Positions 6,943-14,083 of a stretch of DNA of 25,867 bases are shown here, piece after piece. The stretch lies in contig DASQJJ010000077.1 of NCBI GenBank assembly GCA_035631115.1, positions 1 to 25,867 on the forward strand. Reading direction: 5' to 3'. The notes beneath the pieces are model-generated. The model worked only from the letters and a program-made list of their open reading frames with translations. It was not told the DNA's origin and made no database searches. The stretch comes from DASQJJ01 sp035631115 (lineage in GTDB: Bacteria; Patescibacteriota; Microgenomatia; Levybacterales; UBA12049). Position 1 is the first letter of the stretch, and each line of letters opens with the position of its first letter. A program made the position numbers and the translations under genes.

Positions 6943-7641
6943 TTATACTTGCTGGTCGGTTATAACAACGGTATTATTGGGAGCTTGTTGCATAAAAAAG
7001 CGCGAAGGTACTTCTTCGAGACTTCCTTGGGAAAACATTTGCTGTAATGGCTTTTTTTTCTCTTTTCCAAATGCCAGCACAACAAAATAATCAATAAGCG
7101 AAAGCCCTGCAAAAGTCATGCCAATACGCTCTTTATATGCAGATTTTGTGTCATTAAAATCTCCCACGAAGAGCTGTTTTCTCCCCTCCTCAAATAACGG
7201 GTCTATAAAATCTTTTCTATTGGGAATAATACTAGATATATGTCCATCGGTACCAATTCCCATAACGGCAACGCTTTTATGAAAATGGAAAAATAAATCT
7301 CTTGTTGTCTGGTCGTATGCTTTGGAGGCATTTTTTCGCGTAAGATTTTTGCCAAGAATTGGATAGAAAGGGACTTTTTGTGTATCGAGATATTCCAATA
7401 AGCCTGATTCTTGTATCATGAGCTCGTTACTTGTTGTATGCATTTTTTTCCCATACCGCTCATCTACCATACCTACAGTTGCAGGATGAATAATTTTGTC
7501 TTTTGCGAGTGAGGCATAGAGACTTTTTGGCGTAGCACCACCTGAAAGAAATAGCACTGTTTTTCTATCCACTTTTTCGTACAAAATTTCTTTTGCACGG
7601 TCTATAGCATTTTGAAAATCAGAAACAACAAGAATTTGCAT
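6943..7641 (-). CDS. pgl: 6-phosphogluconolactonase (DevB/SOL type)
   Basis: A 232-aa NagB/RpiA-fold lactonase, of usual length, that hydrolyses 6-phosphogluconolactone to 6-phosphogluconate. Family marks are FLSGGATPKSLY (about 31-42), MVDERYG (58-64) and AVMGIGTDGHISSIIP (about 124-139). It precedes zwf on the same strand; gnd is 2.6 kb further on, so the whole oxidative pentose phosphate branch is encoded within 4.3 kb. No Shine-Dalgarno sequence is seen before the ATG. Confidence 0.93.
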   Translation of the reverse strand: MQILVVSDFQNAIDRAKEILYEKVDRKTVLFLSGGATPKSLYASLAKDKIIHPATVGMVDERYGKKMHTTSNELMIQESGLLEYLDTQKVPFYPILGKNLTRKNASKAYDQTTRDLFFHFHKSVAVMGIGTDGHISSIIPNRKDFIDPLFEEGRKQLFVGDFNDTKSAYKERIGMTFAGLSLIDYFVVLAFGKEKKKPLQQMFSQGSLEEVPSRFFMQQAPNNTVVITDQQV

Positions 7642-7748
7642 ATATATGTATTGTTTGAGCGTAGTCGAGAACTCTTACTTCTCGATCTCCTAGACTCAGG
7701 ACTAGGTTCGCCGAACCGTTGCGCACGCTCATTCGTATAGATCTTGCT

Positions 7749-8915
7749 TTACTTAGGAAGCAGACTTCCTCCGGTGGCAATCCGCACAACATCATGGAAG
7801 GTAATAAGGACAATGAGTGCAAGAAGCACTGCCATACCAATTGCATGTGCATACCCCTCTGCCTTTGGAGAAATCTTTCTTCGAAAAACTGCCTCGAAAA
7901 CAATAAAGAAAAGTCTTCCTCCATCCAGTGCTGGAATTGGCAACACATTTAAAATTGCTAAATTAAGAGACAAAAGCGCAAGCAAAGAAAGTGTTGGATT
8001 TATTCCCATTTGCACAAATTGTCCGGTAATTTGCGCAATACCAACTGGACCTGCTAAGCCTTGTGGAACTTGTCCACGAGTCACCAACTGCCTTACCAAT
8101 TGCCCAAGGCCAACAAGTATCATCCAGGACTGGTAGCATGCTTCTTTAAGTCCGACAAAAGGGGCCTGATACCACGGATATTTTGTAACAATAACATTCG
8201 TTACTACTGCAACACCCATTGCGCCTTCATTACTTGGGTAGTGAACCCGAGGGATCACTTCAGTATTTTGTATCTTGTTTTTTGTATCTTGTATCTTTAA
8301 TGTAATTTGTTGTCCAAGATGATGCTTGGTGTAGGAAATAAGCTGTTCTGAGGATGTAATTGCAACACTATCTACTGAGACAACCTTATCGCCAACTTGT
8401 ACTCCAGCCTTATCTGCGGGAGAATTTTTAACAACTGCTGCAATAAAAACATCTTTTCCAGGATTTGGAATACCTTGAGCCATTACTAAATACGTAAGAA
8501 GCACTGTTGCCAAGACAAAATTCATGAATACTCCAGCAAAAACAATAAGAAAACGCTTCCATATAGACTGTGTAAAGAATGCTCGATTCAAGTCTTTTGC
8601 TCCTCGTTTTACTCCGCCAGACAAAATGTCAGGACCACCCATTCCAGACATTCCTATGCGAGAAGTATTTATTTTTCCACTTCCTGCATCGTCTTCTCCA
8701 TATAATTTTACAAATCCCCCAATTGGCAACCAATTTATGGAATACACTGTCTCACCAATCTTTTTGCCCCATGCTTTCGGTGGAAATCCAAATCCAAATT
8801 CTTCTACTTTAACATTGAAAAATTTTGCTACAAGGTAATGACCCAACTCGTGTACCAAAACCAAAACCGTGAGAACAAGAAGGAAGGAAATAATCGTAAG
8901 AAGCATAGCTTCCAT
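7749..8915 (-). CDS. rseP: RseP-type site-2 intramembrane zinc metalloprotease
   Basis: A 388-aa M50 protease that cuts membrane-embedded substrates such as anti-sigma factors or signal-peptide remnants. A first membrane helix carries VLVHELGHYLVA with zinc ligands His22 and His26 and catalytic Glu23. The membrane segment near 120-146 precedes one PDZ domain (about 155-240). The C-terminal membrane region carries LPIPALDGGR with the third ligand in LDG (330-332). Only one PDZ domain is present, against two in E. coli RseP. Residues 207-218 (KIQDTKNKIQNT) are encoded by a short tandem repeat inside the PDZ domain. ATG codons at 8915 and 8906 are both possible starts. It lies downstream of frr, as in many bacteria, but uppS, cdsA and dxr are missing. 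Confidence 0.93.
   Translation of the reverse strand: MEAMLLTIISFLLVLTVLVLVHELGHYLVAKFFNVKVEEFGFGFPPKAWGKKIGETVYSINWLPIGGFVKLYGEDDAGSGKINTSRIGMSGMGGPDILSGGVKRGAKDLNRAFFTQSIWKRFLIVFAGVFMNFVLATVLLTYLVMAQGIPNPGKDVFIAAVVKNSPADKAGVQVGDKVVSVDSVAITSSEQLISYTKHHLGQQITLKIQDTKNKIQNTEVIPRVHYPSNEGAMGVAVVTNVIVTKYPWYQAPFVGLKEACYQSWMILVGLGQLVRQLVTRGQVPQGLAGPVGIAQITGQFVQMGINPTLSLLALLSLNLAILNVLPIPALDGGRLFFIVFEAVFRRKISPKAEGYAHAIGMAVLLALIVLITFHDVVRIATGGSLLPK
8262..8299. repeat. In-frame short tandem repeat inside the rseP PDZ domain
   Basis: Variants of TTTTGTATCTTG in tandem encode KIQDTKNKIQNT. The sequence resembles the repeats in the 6805-6942 spacer and in folA and thyA. Confidence 0.6.
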
Positions 8916-8986
8916 AATACAGGAAAGATTCTATCCAGTAAAGAAGGTCTTGCATTTTTTTAAAAAGTATTTATTATATCAAGAAC

Positions 8987-9220
8987 ATGACAAAACAAGA
9001 CAAAGATGGTCCTTCTTTACCCGCAGATGTTGAGAAGAATTTAAAAAGTGTCAGAGAGCGAACATCTGCATTTATCGTAGGTCCATTAGGACGAAGAAGA
9101 ATTCAAGCTACGACCAATGATGAAGCAGCCAATATTAAGCACAAACATGCAACAAAAAGTTCTCGGTTGTGGAGAAAAGTAAAAAAAGGATTATTAGGTA
9201 ATGCTGCAAGCGGTTATTAA
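8987..9220 (+). CDS. Small basic protein of unknown function
   Basis: A 77-aa protein rich in Lys and Arg with no membrane segment; no family recognised. It is divergent from rseP and the only plus-strand gene in the left 18 kb. A TTGCAT/TATTAT promoter lies on top of the start, the -10 ending 9 nt before the ATG, and there is no Shine-Dalgarno sequence, so a leaderless message is likely. The promoter placement is the main reason to accept it. Confidence 0.55.
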   Translation: MTKQDKDGPSLPADVEKNLKSVRERTSAFIVGPLGRRRIQATTNDEAANIKHKHATKSSRLWRKVKKGLLGNAASGY

Positions 9221-9243
9221 GCAAAGATCTAGTAGCGTCTCAC

Positions 9244-9621
9244 TTATTGGAATCCTCTTTTTTGTAATGCTTCTGCGGCTTGCCAATCCAAATCATGTAG
9301 TGCATCGTAAGCGATTTGTCTCGTTGTAAGAAGACCACGTTTTCTTTCGAGATCTGATTCTCCCAATGTTTTTAGTTCTCTTGTAACCTCTCGTATATCC
9401 CGTCTTATTTGATCCATTGCACTCCCTGCATCTCCAGTATTTAACTCACCCAATGCTCTTCGTATAACTACTGTTGCCCGTGTCTCCGCTAATGCTGCAT
9501 TTGTTACGCCGTAATCTCGTCTCTGCATATCAGGACTTCCACTGGCTGATTGACCAAGTAGTTGCCGTTGTCTTAATTGAAGATATTGCTGTGCACGGAC
9601 ACGAAGTTCTGGTCTCACCAT
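9244..9621 (-). CDS. Helical, Arg-rich protein of unknown function
   Basis: A 125-aa protein, predicted all helical, rich in Arg, Gln and Ala, with two heptad-like stretches (residues 8-22 and 70-110). It is not recognised. The start ATG is preceded by TACAAT ending 7 nt upstream and no Shine-Dalgarno sequence. It lies between frr and the plus-strand 77-aa gene. Confidence 0.55.
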   Translation of the reverse strand: MVRPELRVRAQQYLQLRQRQLLGQSASGSPDMQRRDYGVTNAALAETRATVVIRRALGELNTGDAGSAMDQIRRDIREVTRELKTLGESDLERKRGLLTTRQIAYDALHDLDWQAAEALQKRGFQ

Positions 9622-9662
9622 TTTTGTATTGTACTAAAACTATTACTATGAGTCAATTATGA

Positions 9663-10214
9663 CTATATTTGGAGGAGTTCTTCTTCTTTTTGCTTACCAA
9701 GAGATTCTATTAAGAGCATGTATTTATCGGTAACTGTTTGGACTTCTTTTTCCATTCTTTTTACATCGTCTTCAGAAAGACTGTCGTCTTTCTTAACCTG
9801 CGTCATCCCATCTTGTCTTGCTTGGCGAAGAAGGATTTTGCCATTTTCTAATTTTTGCTTCATGAGATGAATTAATTCCTGCCTTCTTTCGGTAGACAAT
9901 GGAGGGAGAGAAATTCGAATATGCGTACTATCAACAACTGGACTTACCCCAATATTTGCCTCCTGAATTCCCTTTTCTATTTCATGAATTGTTGCGTGGT
10001 CAAAGGGAGTAATTACGAGTGTCTGAGTGTCTGATGCAGCAATAGTTGCTAACTCGATAACTTTTAATTTTGCAGACCCTTCGTATGCACTAATAACAAT
10101 ATTTTCAACAAGAGAAGGACTTGCACGACCTGTGCGAATGGTTGCAATATCGTGCTTAAGAAGCTCGAGGACTTTATCCATGCGAGATGTTACTTCTTGA
10201 ATAACTGGCTCCAT
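9663..10214 (-). CDS. frr: Ribosome recycling factor
   Basis: A 183-aa protein, the normal RRF length, that splits post-termination ribosomes together with EF-G. It has the N-terminal helix with MDKVLELLKHDIATIRTGRASPSL (12-35), the beta domain with ASDTQTLVITPFD (about 75-87) and the C-terminal helices with KQKLENGKILLRQARQDG. The ATG at 10214 follows a TAGAAT box by 9 nt, with GTGACA 17 nt before that, so frr has its own apparently leaderless promoter. In most bacteria pyrH precedes frr; here two unknown genes occupy that place. Confidence 0.96.
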   Translation of the reverse strand: MEPVIQEVTSRMDKVLELLKHDIATIRTGRASPSLVENIVISAYEGSAKLKVIELATIAASDTQTLVITPFDHATIHEIEKGIQEANIGVSPVVDSTHIRISLPPLSTERRQELIHLMKQKLENGKILLRQARQDGMTQVKKDDSLSEDDVKRMEKEVQTVTDKYMLLIESLGKQKEEELLQI

Positions 10215-10248
10215 ATTGGATTTATTCTACCATGGGCTAGCGAATATG

Positions 10249-10554
10249 TCACGATGTCACTGTGGTATCAGGTTGTACTATTGCAGCAGGTACAGGCGCC
10301 TCAGTTGGTACTTGAGGCACTGCTGGTAAGGGTTGAGCTGCTTGTGGCGTAGGTATTGCTGCCGAAGCTTGAGCATCTGGTAATGCTGGCATTGGAGTCG
10401 ACATAAGTTTTGCTGTTTCTTTTACTTTTTCGATAATCTCTTTTTCTTCCTCCAGCCGCAATGCAGACTCTTTTGCTAACTCAGAAAGATTACTCCCTGA
10501 AGGATTTATTTGCTGAAGAAGATTCTGTTGATTGGTACTTTGTGTATCGTCCAT
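10249..10554 (-). CDS. 101-aa protein with a Pro/Ala-rich tail, unknown function
   Basis: The N-terminal half is charged and helical (residues 23-48, EEEKEIIEKVKE). The C-terminal half (about 52-101) is a low-complexity Pro/Ala/Val/Gln tail, probably disordered. No signal peptide is seen. The start lies 4 nt after the stop of the 479-aa gene, so the two are likely an operon and perhaps partners. Not recognised. Confidence 0.6.
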   Translation of the reverse strand: MDDTQSTNQQNLLQQINPSGSNLSELAKESALRLEEEKEIIEKVKETAKLMSTPMPALPDAQASAAIPTPQAAQPLPAVPQVPTEAPVPAAIVQPDTTVTS

Positions 10555-10558
10555 AATG

Positions 10559-11998
10559 TTATACTTGCGGTGCTACAGCTGGCTGAGACGGCAACCTCAC
10601 CAAGTCCTGCATCGTTTTAAGACTATCTGTTACAACCTGTATCTGATTAGCAATAAGAGATTGACCATCTGATTGCCTTGCAGAAGACACCGGCTCTTTA
10701 GTACCAGGCTTTCTATCCAACCATCTTGGTTTTGGATGAGCAAGTAATGCTCCTGCTGCTTGAAAAGCCCATGGAGTTGCAGCATCAAGTTGATCTTGTT
10801 GCAAATGACCAAGAGTACGCTGTGCTTCAAGAAGTTGTGTTGCTATTTCTGGAAGAGCAAGAATTTGATTCATAACCCGTCCTTCTTCATGAATAGCAAC
10901 TTGCATGAGCCATGCAAAATTAACTGCAGCATTTGCTTTAAGAGGATTATCTGCTGCATCTAAAACTGCTTGCGTATATGCTGTTGTTGCCAATTCTTGT
11001 GCTTGTCTTGCAAGCAGTAAATGCTCGTAATATCCGCCACGAGCAATTACATTATCCGGCATTATACCAAGTCTAGATTTAAATTCTCTTACTTGTCTCT
11101 CTGTCAACTTAAATTGCTCTGCAATGGGTGTAATATATGCATCTATTCCTGCTGTTCCTCGTGCAACAAGTTCTTGATACGATGCCTCTTGCGCATGAGG
11201 ATTAAGTATTACAGTACGAATAGCATCATAAGGTTTGGTAAAATGTGCTGTTTGCTCTTCATCAAGATGATTAAATCGCTGCTCCTGAGTGTGAGTACCA
11301 TTAAGCGCATCTGCTCTATATCTACCTGAATGAGCCTGCTGTAATCCCAATACTGCCGCACTTCTTTGCGTACGTGCTCTGTACATTTGCTCCGCAAGTG
11401 CTTCTAATTGCCCAAAATCCTGAGGCAATTCTCGTGCTGCTATTTCTTCTGGAGTCATAGCTTGAATCTCTTCAAGACTTTGCTTACCTGTAAGCAAAAA
11501 AAGTGCATGCATTCCAGCAGCAGCCTCTTGGGTACGATGTCTATCGATACGAGCAAGATATTTTCCTTCAAGCTTTGCATAAGGAGTAAACATTCGTGCG
11601 CCCCTTTCTGCCATAAACCCACCTGTACCTGCAATTTCTCTTCCTTGTCCATCTCTTTCCCGTTTGCCATGCGTTAGCATACGAATTTGTTCTTTTATTC
11701 CTACTTTTTGCTCCTTGGGTGCATCCTGCAGTTGTTGCTGCAATCGTGCAACTTGCCCTATCTTCCCATTTTCTCTATTGGCAAGGCTTCTTATGTGAGA
11801 AACAAATCTCCCCTCTGTTGGACCCACTAGATCTTCTCCTCTTACTTCTACAATAGATCTAGCCTCTTCAACACGACCGCGAGTCTGCTCTTTTGCTGCT
11901 CTTTTATCTGATGATTTCATTATGCCCGGCGAGACTGAGGATTCTATTCGTCCAACAATTTTTGCGCCAACAACAGAAGTAGCTGTTTCTCCAACCAT
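10559..11998 (-). CDS. 479-aa mostly helical protein of unknown function
   Basis: A large soluble protein without Cys pairs, nucleotide-binding loops or membrane segments that I can see. It is rich in Ala, Gln, Arg and Glu and looks almost entirely helical. A weakly hydrophobic N-terminal stretch (about residues 3-17) is too polar for a signal anchor. It sits in the rpsB-tsf-frr cluster where pyrH normally is, but shows no UMP-kinase motif. Its promoter is on top of the start: TTGACA, 17-nt spacer, TACGCT, 6 nt, ATG. The 101-aa gene follows at 4 nt. It may be a lineage-specific structural or ribosome-related protein; that is a guess from position only. Confidence 0.75.
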   Translation of the reverse strand: MVGETATSVVGAKIVGRIESSVSPGIMKSSDKRAAKEQTRGRVEEARSIVEVRGEDLVGPTEGRFVSHIRSLANRENGKIGQVARLQQQLQDAPKEQKVGIKEQIRMLTHGKRERDGQGREIAGTGGFMAERGARMFTPYAKLEGKYLARIDRHRTQEAAAGMHALFLLTGKQSLEEIQAMTPEEIAARELPQDFGQLEALAEQMYRARTQRSAAVLGLQQAHSGRYRADALNGTHTQEQRFNHLDEEQTAHFTKPYDAIRTVILNPHAQEASYQELVARGTAGIDAYITPIAEQFKLTERQVREFKSRLGIMPDNVIARGGYYEHLLLARQAQELATTAYTQAVLDAADNPLKANAAVNFAWLMQVAIHEEGRVMNQILALPEIATQLLEAQRTLGHLQQDQLDAATPWAFQAAGALLAHPKPRWLDRKPGTKEPVSSARQSDGQSLIANQIQVVTDSLKTMQDLVRLPSQPAVAPQV

Positions 11999-12069
11999 AC
12001 TAGTAGCGTATCGGCTATGTGTAAGATTGTCAATTGGAATTATGTGATTTTATGAGGAAAAGAGAGGAA

Positions 12070-12522
12070 TTATATAGCGAATCTTTCGAATTTCTTAACA
12101 ATAATATTTTCTCCTGTTTTTTGAATTGCCTCTTTTACCATTTTTTCTATGGTTACACTTGGGTCTTTAATATATTCCTGTTTTAAGAGCTCTTCTACAT
12201 CTTTTGGATCCATTGCTGCAACCTGCATAGCAATTTCGTGACCCAAATGCTTGAATTCGTCTGTCTTGGCAACAAAATCTGTTTCGCAAAGAAGCATTAC
12301 CATAACACCAATCTTGCCATTACCATGCACATATGTCTCTACAATTCCCTGACCTGTTTCTCTATCTGCTTTTTTTGCTGCAACTTTTTCTGCTTTTGCT
12401 TTAAGAAGTGTGAGTGCTTTATCGTAATTTCCCTCTGCTTCTTCTAATGCCTGACGGCATTCAGAAATAGAAATACCTGTTTCTTCGCGAAGTTTTTTAA
12501 GAAGTGTTAAATCAAGTGCCAT
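12070..12522 (-). CDS. tsf: Elongation factor Ts, short form
   Basis: A 150-aa nucleotide exchange factor for EF-Tu. The N-terminal UBA-like domain (LLKKLREETGISISECRQAL, 7-26) and the core motif ETDFVAKTDEF (about 80-90) are clear. E. coli EF-Ts is 283 aa; this protein has only one half of the core and no coiled-coil, more like the compact Thermus form. The ATG follows the rpsB TAA by 1 nt, so it is co-translated with S2. Function is secure. Confidence 0.95.
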   Translation of the reverse strand: MALDLTLLKKLREETGISISECRQALEEAEGNYDKALTLLKAKAEKVAAKKADRETGQGIVETYVHGNGKIGVMVMLLCETDFVAKTDEFKHLGHEIAMQVAAMDPKDVEELLKQEYIKDPSVTIEKMVKEAIQKTGENIIVKKFERFAI

Positions 12523-12523
12523 A

Positions 12524-13411
12524 TTATTCTTTTTTCTTTGCTACTTTTTTAGCTAATTTCTTTTCTTCCTTGGCTTTAGTAGGAGATTTCTCACTTTCGT
12601 TCGAAATGACAGGAGATACTGTTTTTGGCTCTTCTGGTTTTGTTTCTTGTTTCTTGGGAGTTGATTCTTTCACTACAGGTGCTGGCTCTTCGGTTGGCTT
12701 CATTTTCCCCTCTGTCCATGCATCGAAGATGTAGGAAATAAGAAGCTTAAGGCTCCCTACTGCATCATCATTTGCTGGAATAACATAATCAATTAAATCT
12801 GGGTCTGCATTGGTATCAACTATACCAACAACTGGAATCTTCATTCTATTTCCTTCTCGTACTGCCAAATCTTCTGTGTGAGTATCTACAACAAAAAGTG
12901 CAGACGGCATTTTTTTCATATTTACAATACCACCATAGTACATCTCATATTTTTGTCTTTCCTTTTCGAAAAGAGATAATTCTCTTTTTGTGTATTTCTG
13001 CTTCCAATCTTCACTATTTATACTATCTGTTAATTCGTTAAGTCGTGCGTAATTTCGAGAAATTGCCTGAGTATTGGTAAGCGTACCACCCATCCATCTT
13101 TTGGTTACACTAAAAAGTCCTAAGTCTTTATCTTTTGCAACTTCTTTAACCCGTGCCAATTCCTCTTCGATAATCGACACTGCTTGTCTTTTTGTACCAA
13201 CAACTAAGAGAGTACTTTCTGGATCTTGTGCTAACTTTAAGAGGAATGCAGCTGCATCTTCTAAGCCTTCTTTTGTTTTGCCTAAATCTATAATATGGAT
13301 ATTATCTCGAGCTTCGAAAATAAATTCGCGTGCTTTTGGATTTTGTCTGGTAACTTGGTGGCCAAAATGGCATCCAGCTTCGAGAAGTTCTTCTAATGTG
13401 ATTGCTTTCAT
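12524..13411 (-). CDS. rpsB: 30S ribosomal protein S2 with a repeat-bearing C-terminal tail
   Basis: A 295-aa S2. The core (1 to about 230) shows LLEAGCHFGHQVTRQNPK (9-26), LLVVGTKRQA and GIVDTNADPDLIDYVIPANDDA. After about residue 232 comes a tail rich in Lys, Pro and Glu. Part of the tail, VISNESEKSPTK, is encoded by a copy of a dispersed intergenic repeat (12583-12612). The tail ends in a run of Lys/Ala repeats that suits RNA binding. tsf follows directly. The upstream leader can fold into a pseudoknot with the Shine-Dalgarno sequence. Confidence 0.96.
   Translation of the reverse strand: MKAITLEELLEAGCHFGHQVTRQNPKAREFIFEARDNIHIIDLGKTKEGLEDAAAFLLKLAQDPESTLLVVGTKRQAVSIIEEELARVKEVAKDKDLGLFSVTKRWMGGTLTNTQAISRNYARLNELTDSINSEDWKQKYTKRELSLFEKERQKYEMYYGGIVNMKKMPSALFVVDTHTEDLAVREGNRMKIPVVGIVDTNADPDLIDYVIPANDDAVGSLKLLISYIFDAWTEGKMKPTEEPAPVVKESTPKKQETKPEEPKTVSPVISNESEKSPTKAKEEKKLAKKVAKKKE
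12583..12612. repeat. Dispersed repeat fragment inside the rpsB coding region
   Basis: Thirty bases that match a stretch at 23898-23926 except for one extra T. In rpsB the copy is read in frame and becomes part of the S2 tail. Confidence 0.75.
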
Positions 13412-13483
13412 ATATTGAATAATCCTTTATACACCTATCTAGCTTTGAAGTTTCAAGGATTATATGAGCTAGATATGTTTGAT
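13412..13483 (-). promoter_or_regulatory. rpsB leader with a possible pseudoknot over the ribosome-binding site
   Basis: A perfect 9-bp stem joins 13467-13475 to 13436-13444 (TATCTAGCT with AGCTAGATA). Its loop contains ATAATCCTT (13455-13463), which is perfectly complementary to AAGGATTAT (13419-13427) beyond the stem. That second pairing gives an H-type pseudoknot and masks the AAGGAT Shine-Dalgarno sequence of rpsB. S2 operons are autoregulated in other bacteria through leader structures, so this is a plausible S2-binding site. Confidence 0.6.
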
Positions 13484-13489
13484 GAATGT

Positions 13490-13519
13490 ATTATAGCAGA
13501 ACCTACGCAGGAAAACAAG
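13490..13519 (-). promoter_or_regulatory. Promoter of rpsB-tsf
   Basis: An extended -10, TGC-TATAAT (13490-13495), 17-nt spacer and TTGTTT as -35. The predicted start near 13483 gives a leader of about 72 nt, which contains both arms of the pseudoknot. Confidence 0.7.
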
Positions 13520-13525
13520 AGAAAA

Positions 13526-13738
13526 TTAATACCTTCTCTGTTTATCTTCACCACGACCTCCCCTATCTCTCCCTCTGCTGTCGGGACCTCCTCTAAGTGA
13601 AACACCGTGTTTTTCTGCTTCTCTCATGGCAATTCTTAATTCCCTGTCCTCCTTACTACCTTCTCTTCCTGCTCTCCGTACAGAATTACCTGATCGACGT
13701 GTGCTTGTTCTTCCAAATCCTTTTTTCTTGCCACTCAT
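13526..13738 (-). CDS. Small Arg/Gly-rich basic protein, unknown function
   Basis: A 70-aa protein beginning MSGKKKGFGRTSTRRSG and ending in an Arg/Gly-rich stretch (SRGRDRGGRGEDKQRR). The composition suits nucleic-acid or ribosome binding, but no family is recognised. TATAAT ends 9 nt before the ATG, with no Shine-Dalgarno sequence. It lies just upstream of the rpsB promoter on the same strand. Confidence 0.55.
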   Translation of the reverse strand: MSGKKKGFGRTSTRRSGNSVRRAGREGSKEDRELRIAMREAEKHGVSLRGGPDSRGRDRGGRGEDKQRRY

Positions 13739-13799
13739 ATGTAGGATATTATAAAATATTTTTTTAAAAAAACAAGAAGATTACAAGAACTATTTATCC

Positions 13800-14015
13800 T
13801 TACGCATGAGTGTATTTTGCATGCCTTAATCTTTTTGGAGCATATAATACTTTTGTTTTTGCACGATTTGCTTGAGTATCTCCCGATAGGTCAGCGCGAC
13901 TGTGAACACGCCCTCTTCCCGAATTTCTAACCCATCTCGCTATCCTATGACGAGCAGATCCTTGATAATCTCCCGTAGATTCCTCACCAAACTCTGTATT
14001 TTCTTCAACTCTCAT
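13800..14015 (-). CDS. Small basic protein, unknown function
   Basis: A 71-aa protein with an acidic N terminus and a basic His/Arg/Lys-rich C-terminal half. Not recognised. The promoter TTGACA, 16-nt spacer, TATACT ends 6 nt before the ATG, which supports both the gene and its start and again suggests a leaderless message. Confidence 0.55.
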   Translation of the reverse strand: MRVEENTEFGEESTGDYQGSARHRIARWVRNSGRGRVHSRADLSGDTQANRAKTKVLYAPKRLRHAKYTHA

Positions 14016-14083
14016 TCCCGAAGTATATAGGAAATTTTCAAAGTGTCAATGATGAGTAATACACTAGTATAAAGAAGGCAGAA

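Noticed and set aside
7642..7748. Possible gene in the pgl-rseP spacer
   Set aside because: The 107-nt spacer holds GTTCGCCGAAC-like palindromic and TTGAGCGTAGTCGAGAA-type repeat sequence but no credible frame or promoter.
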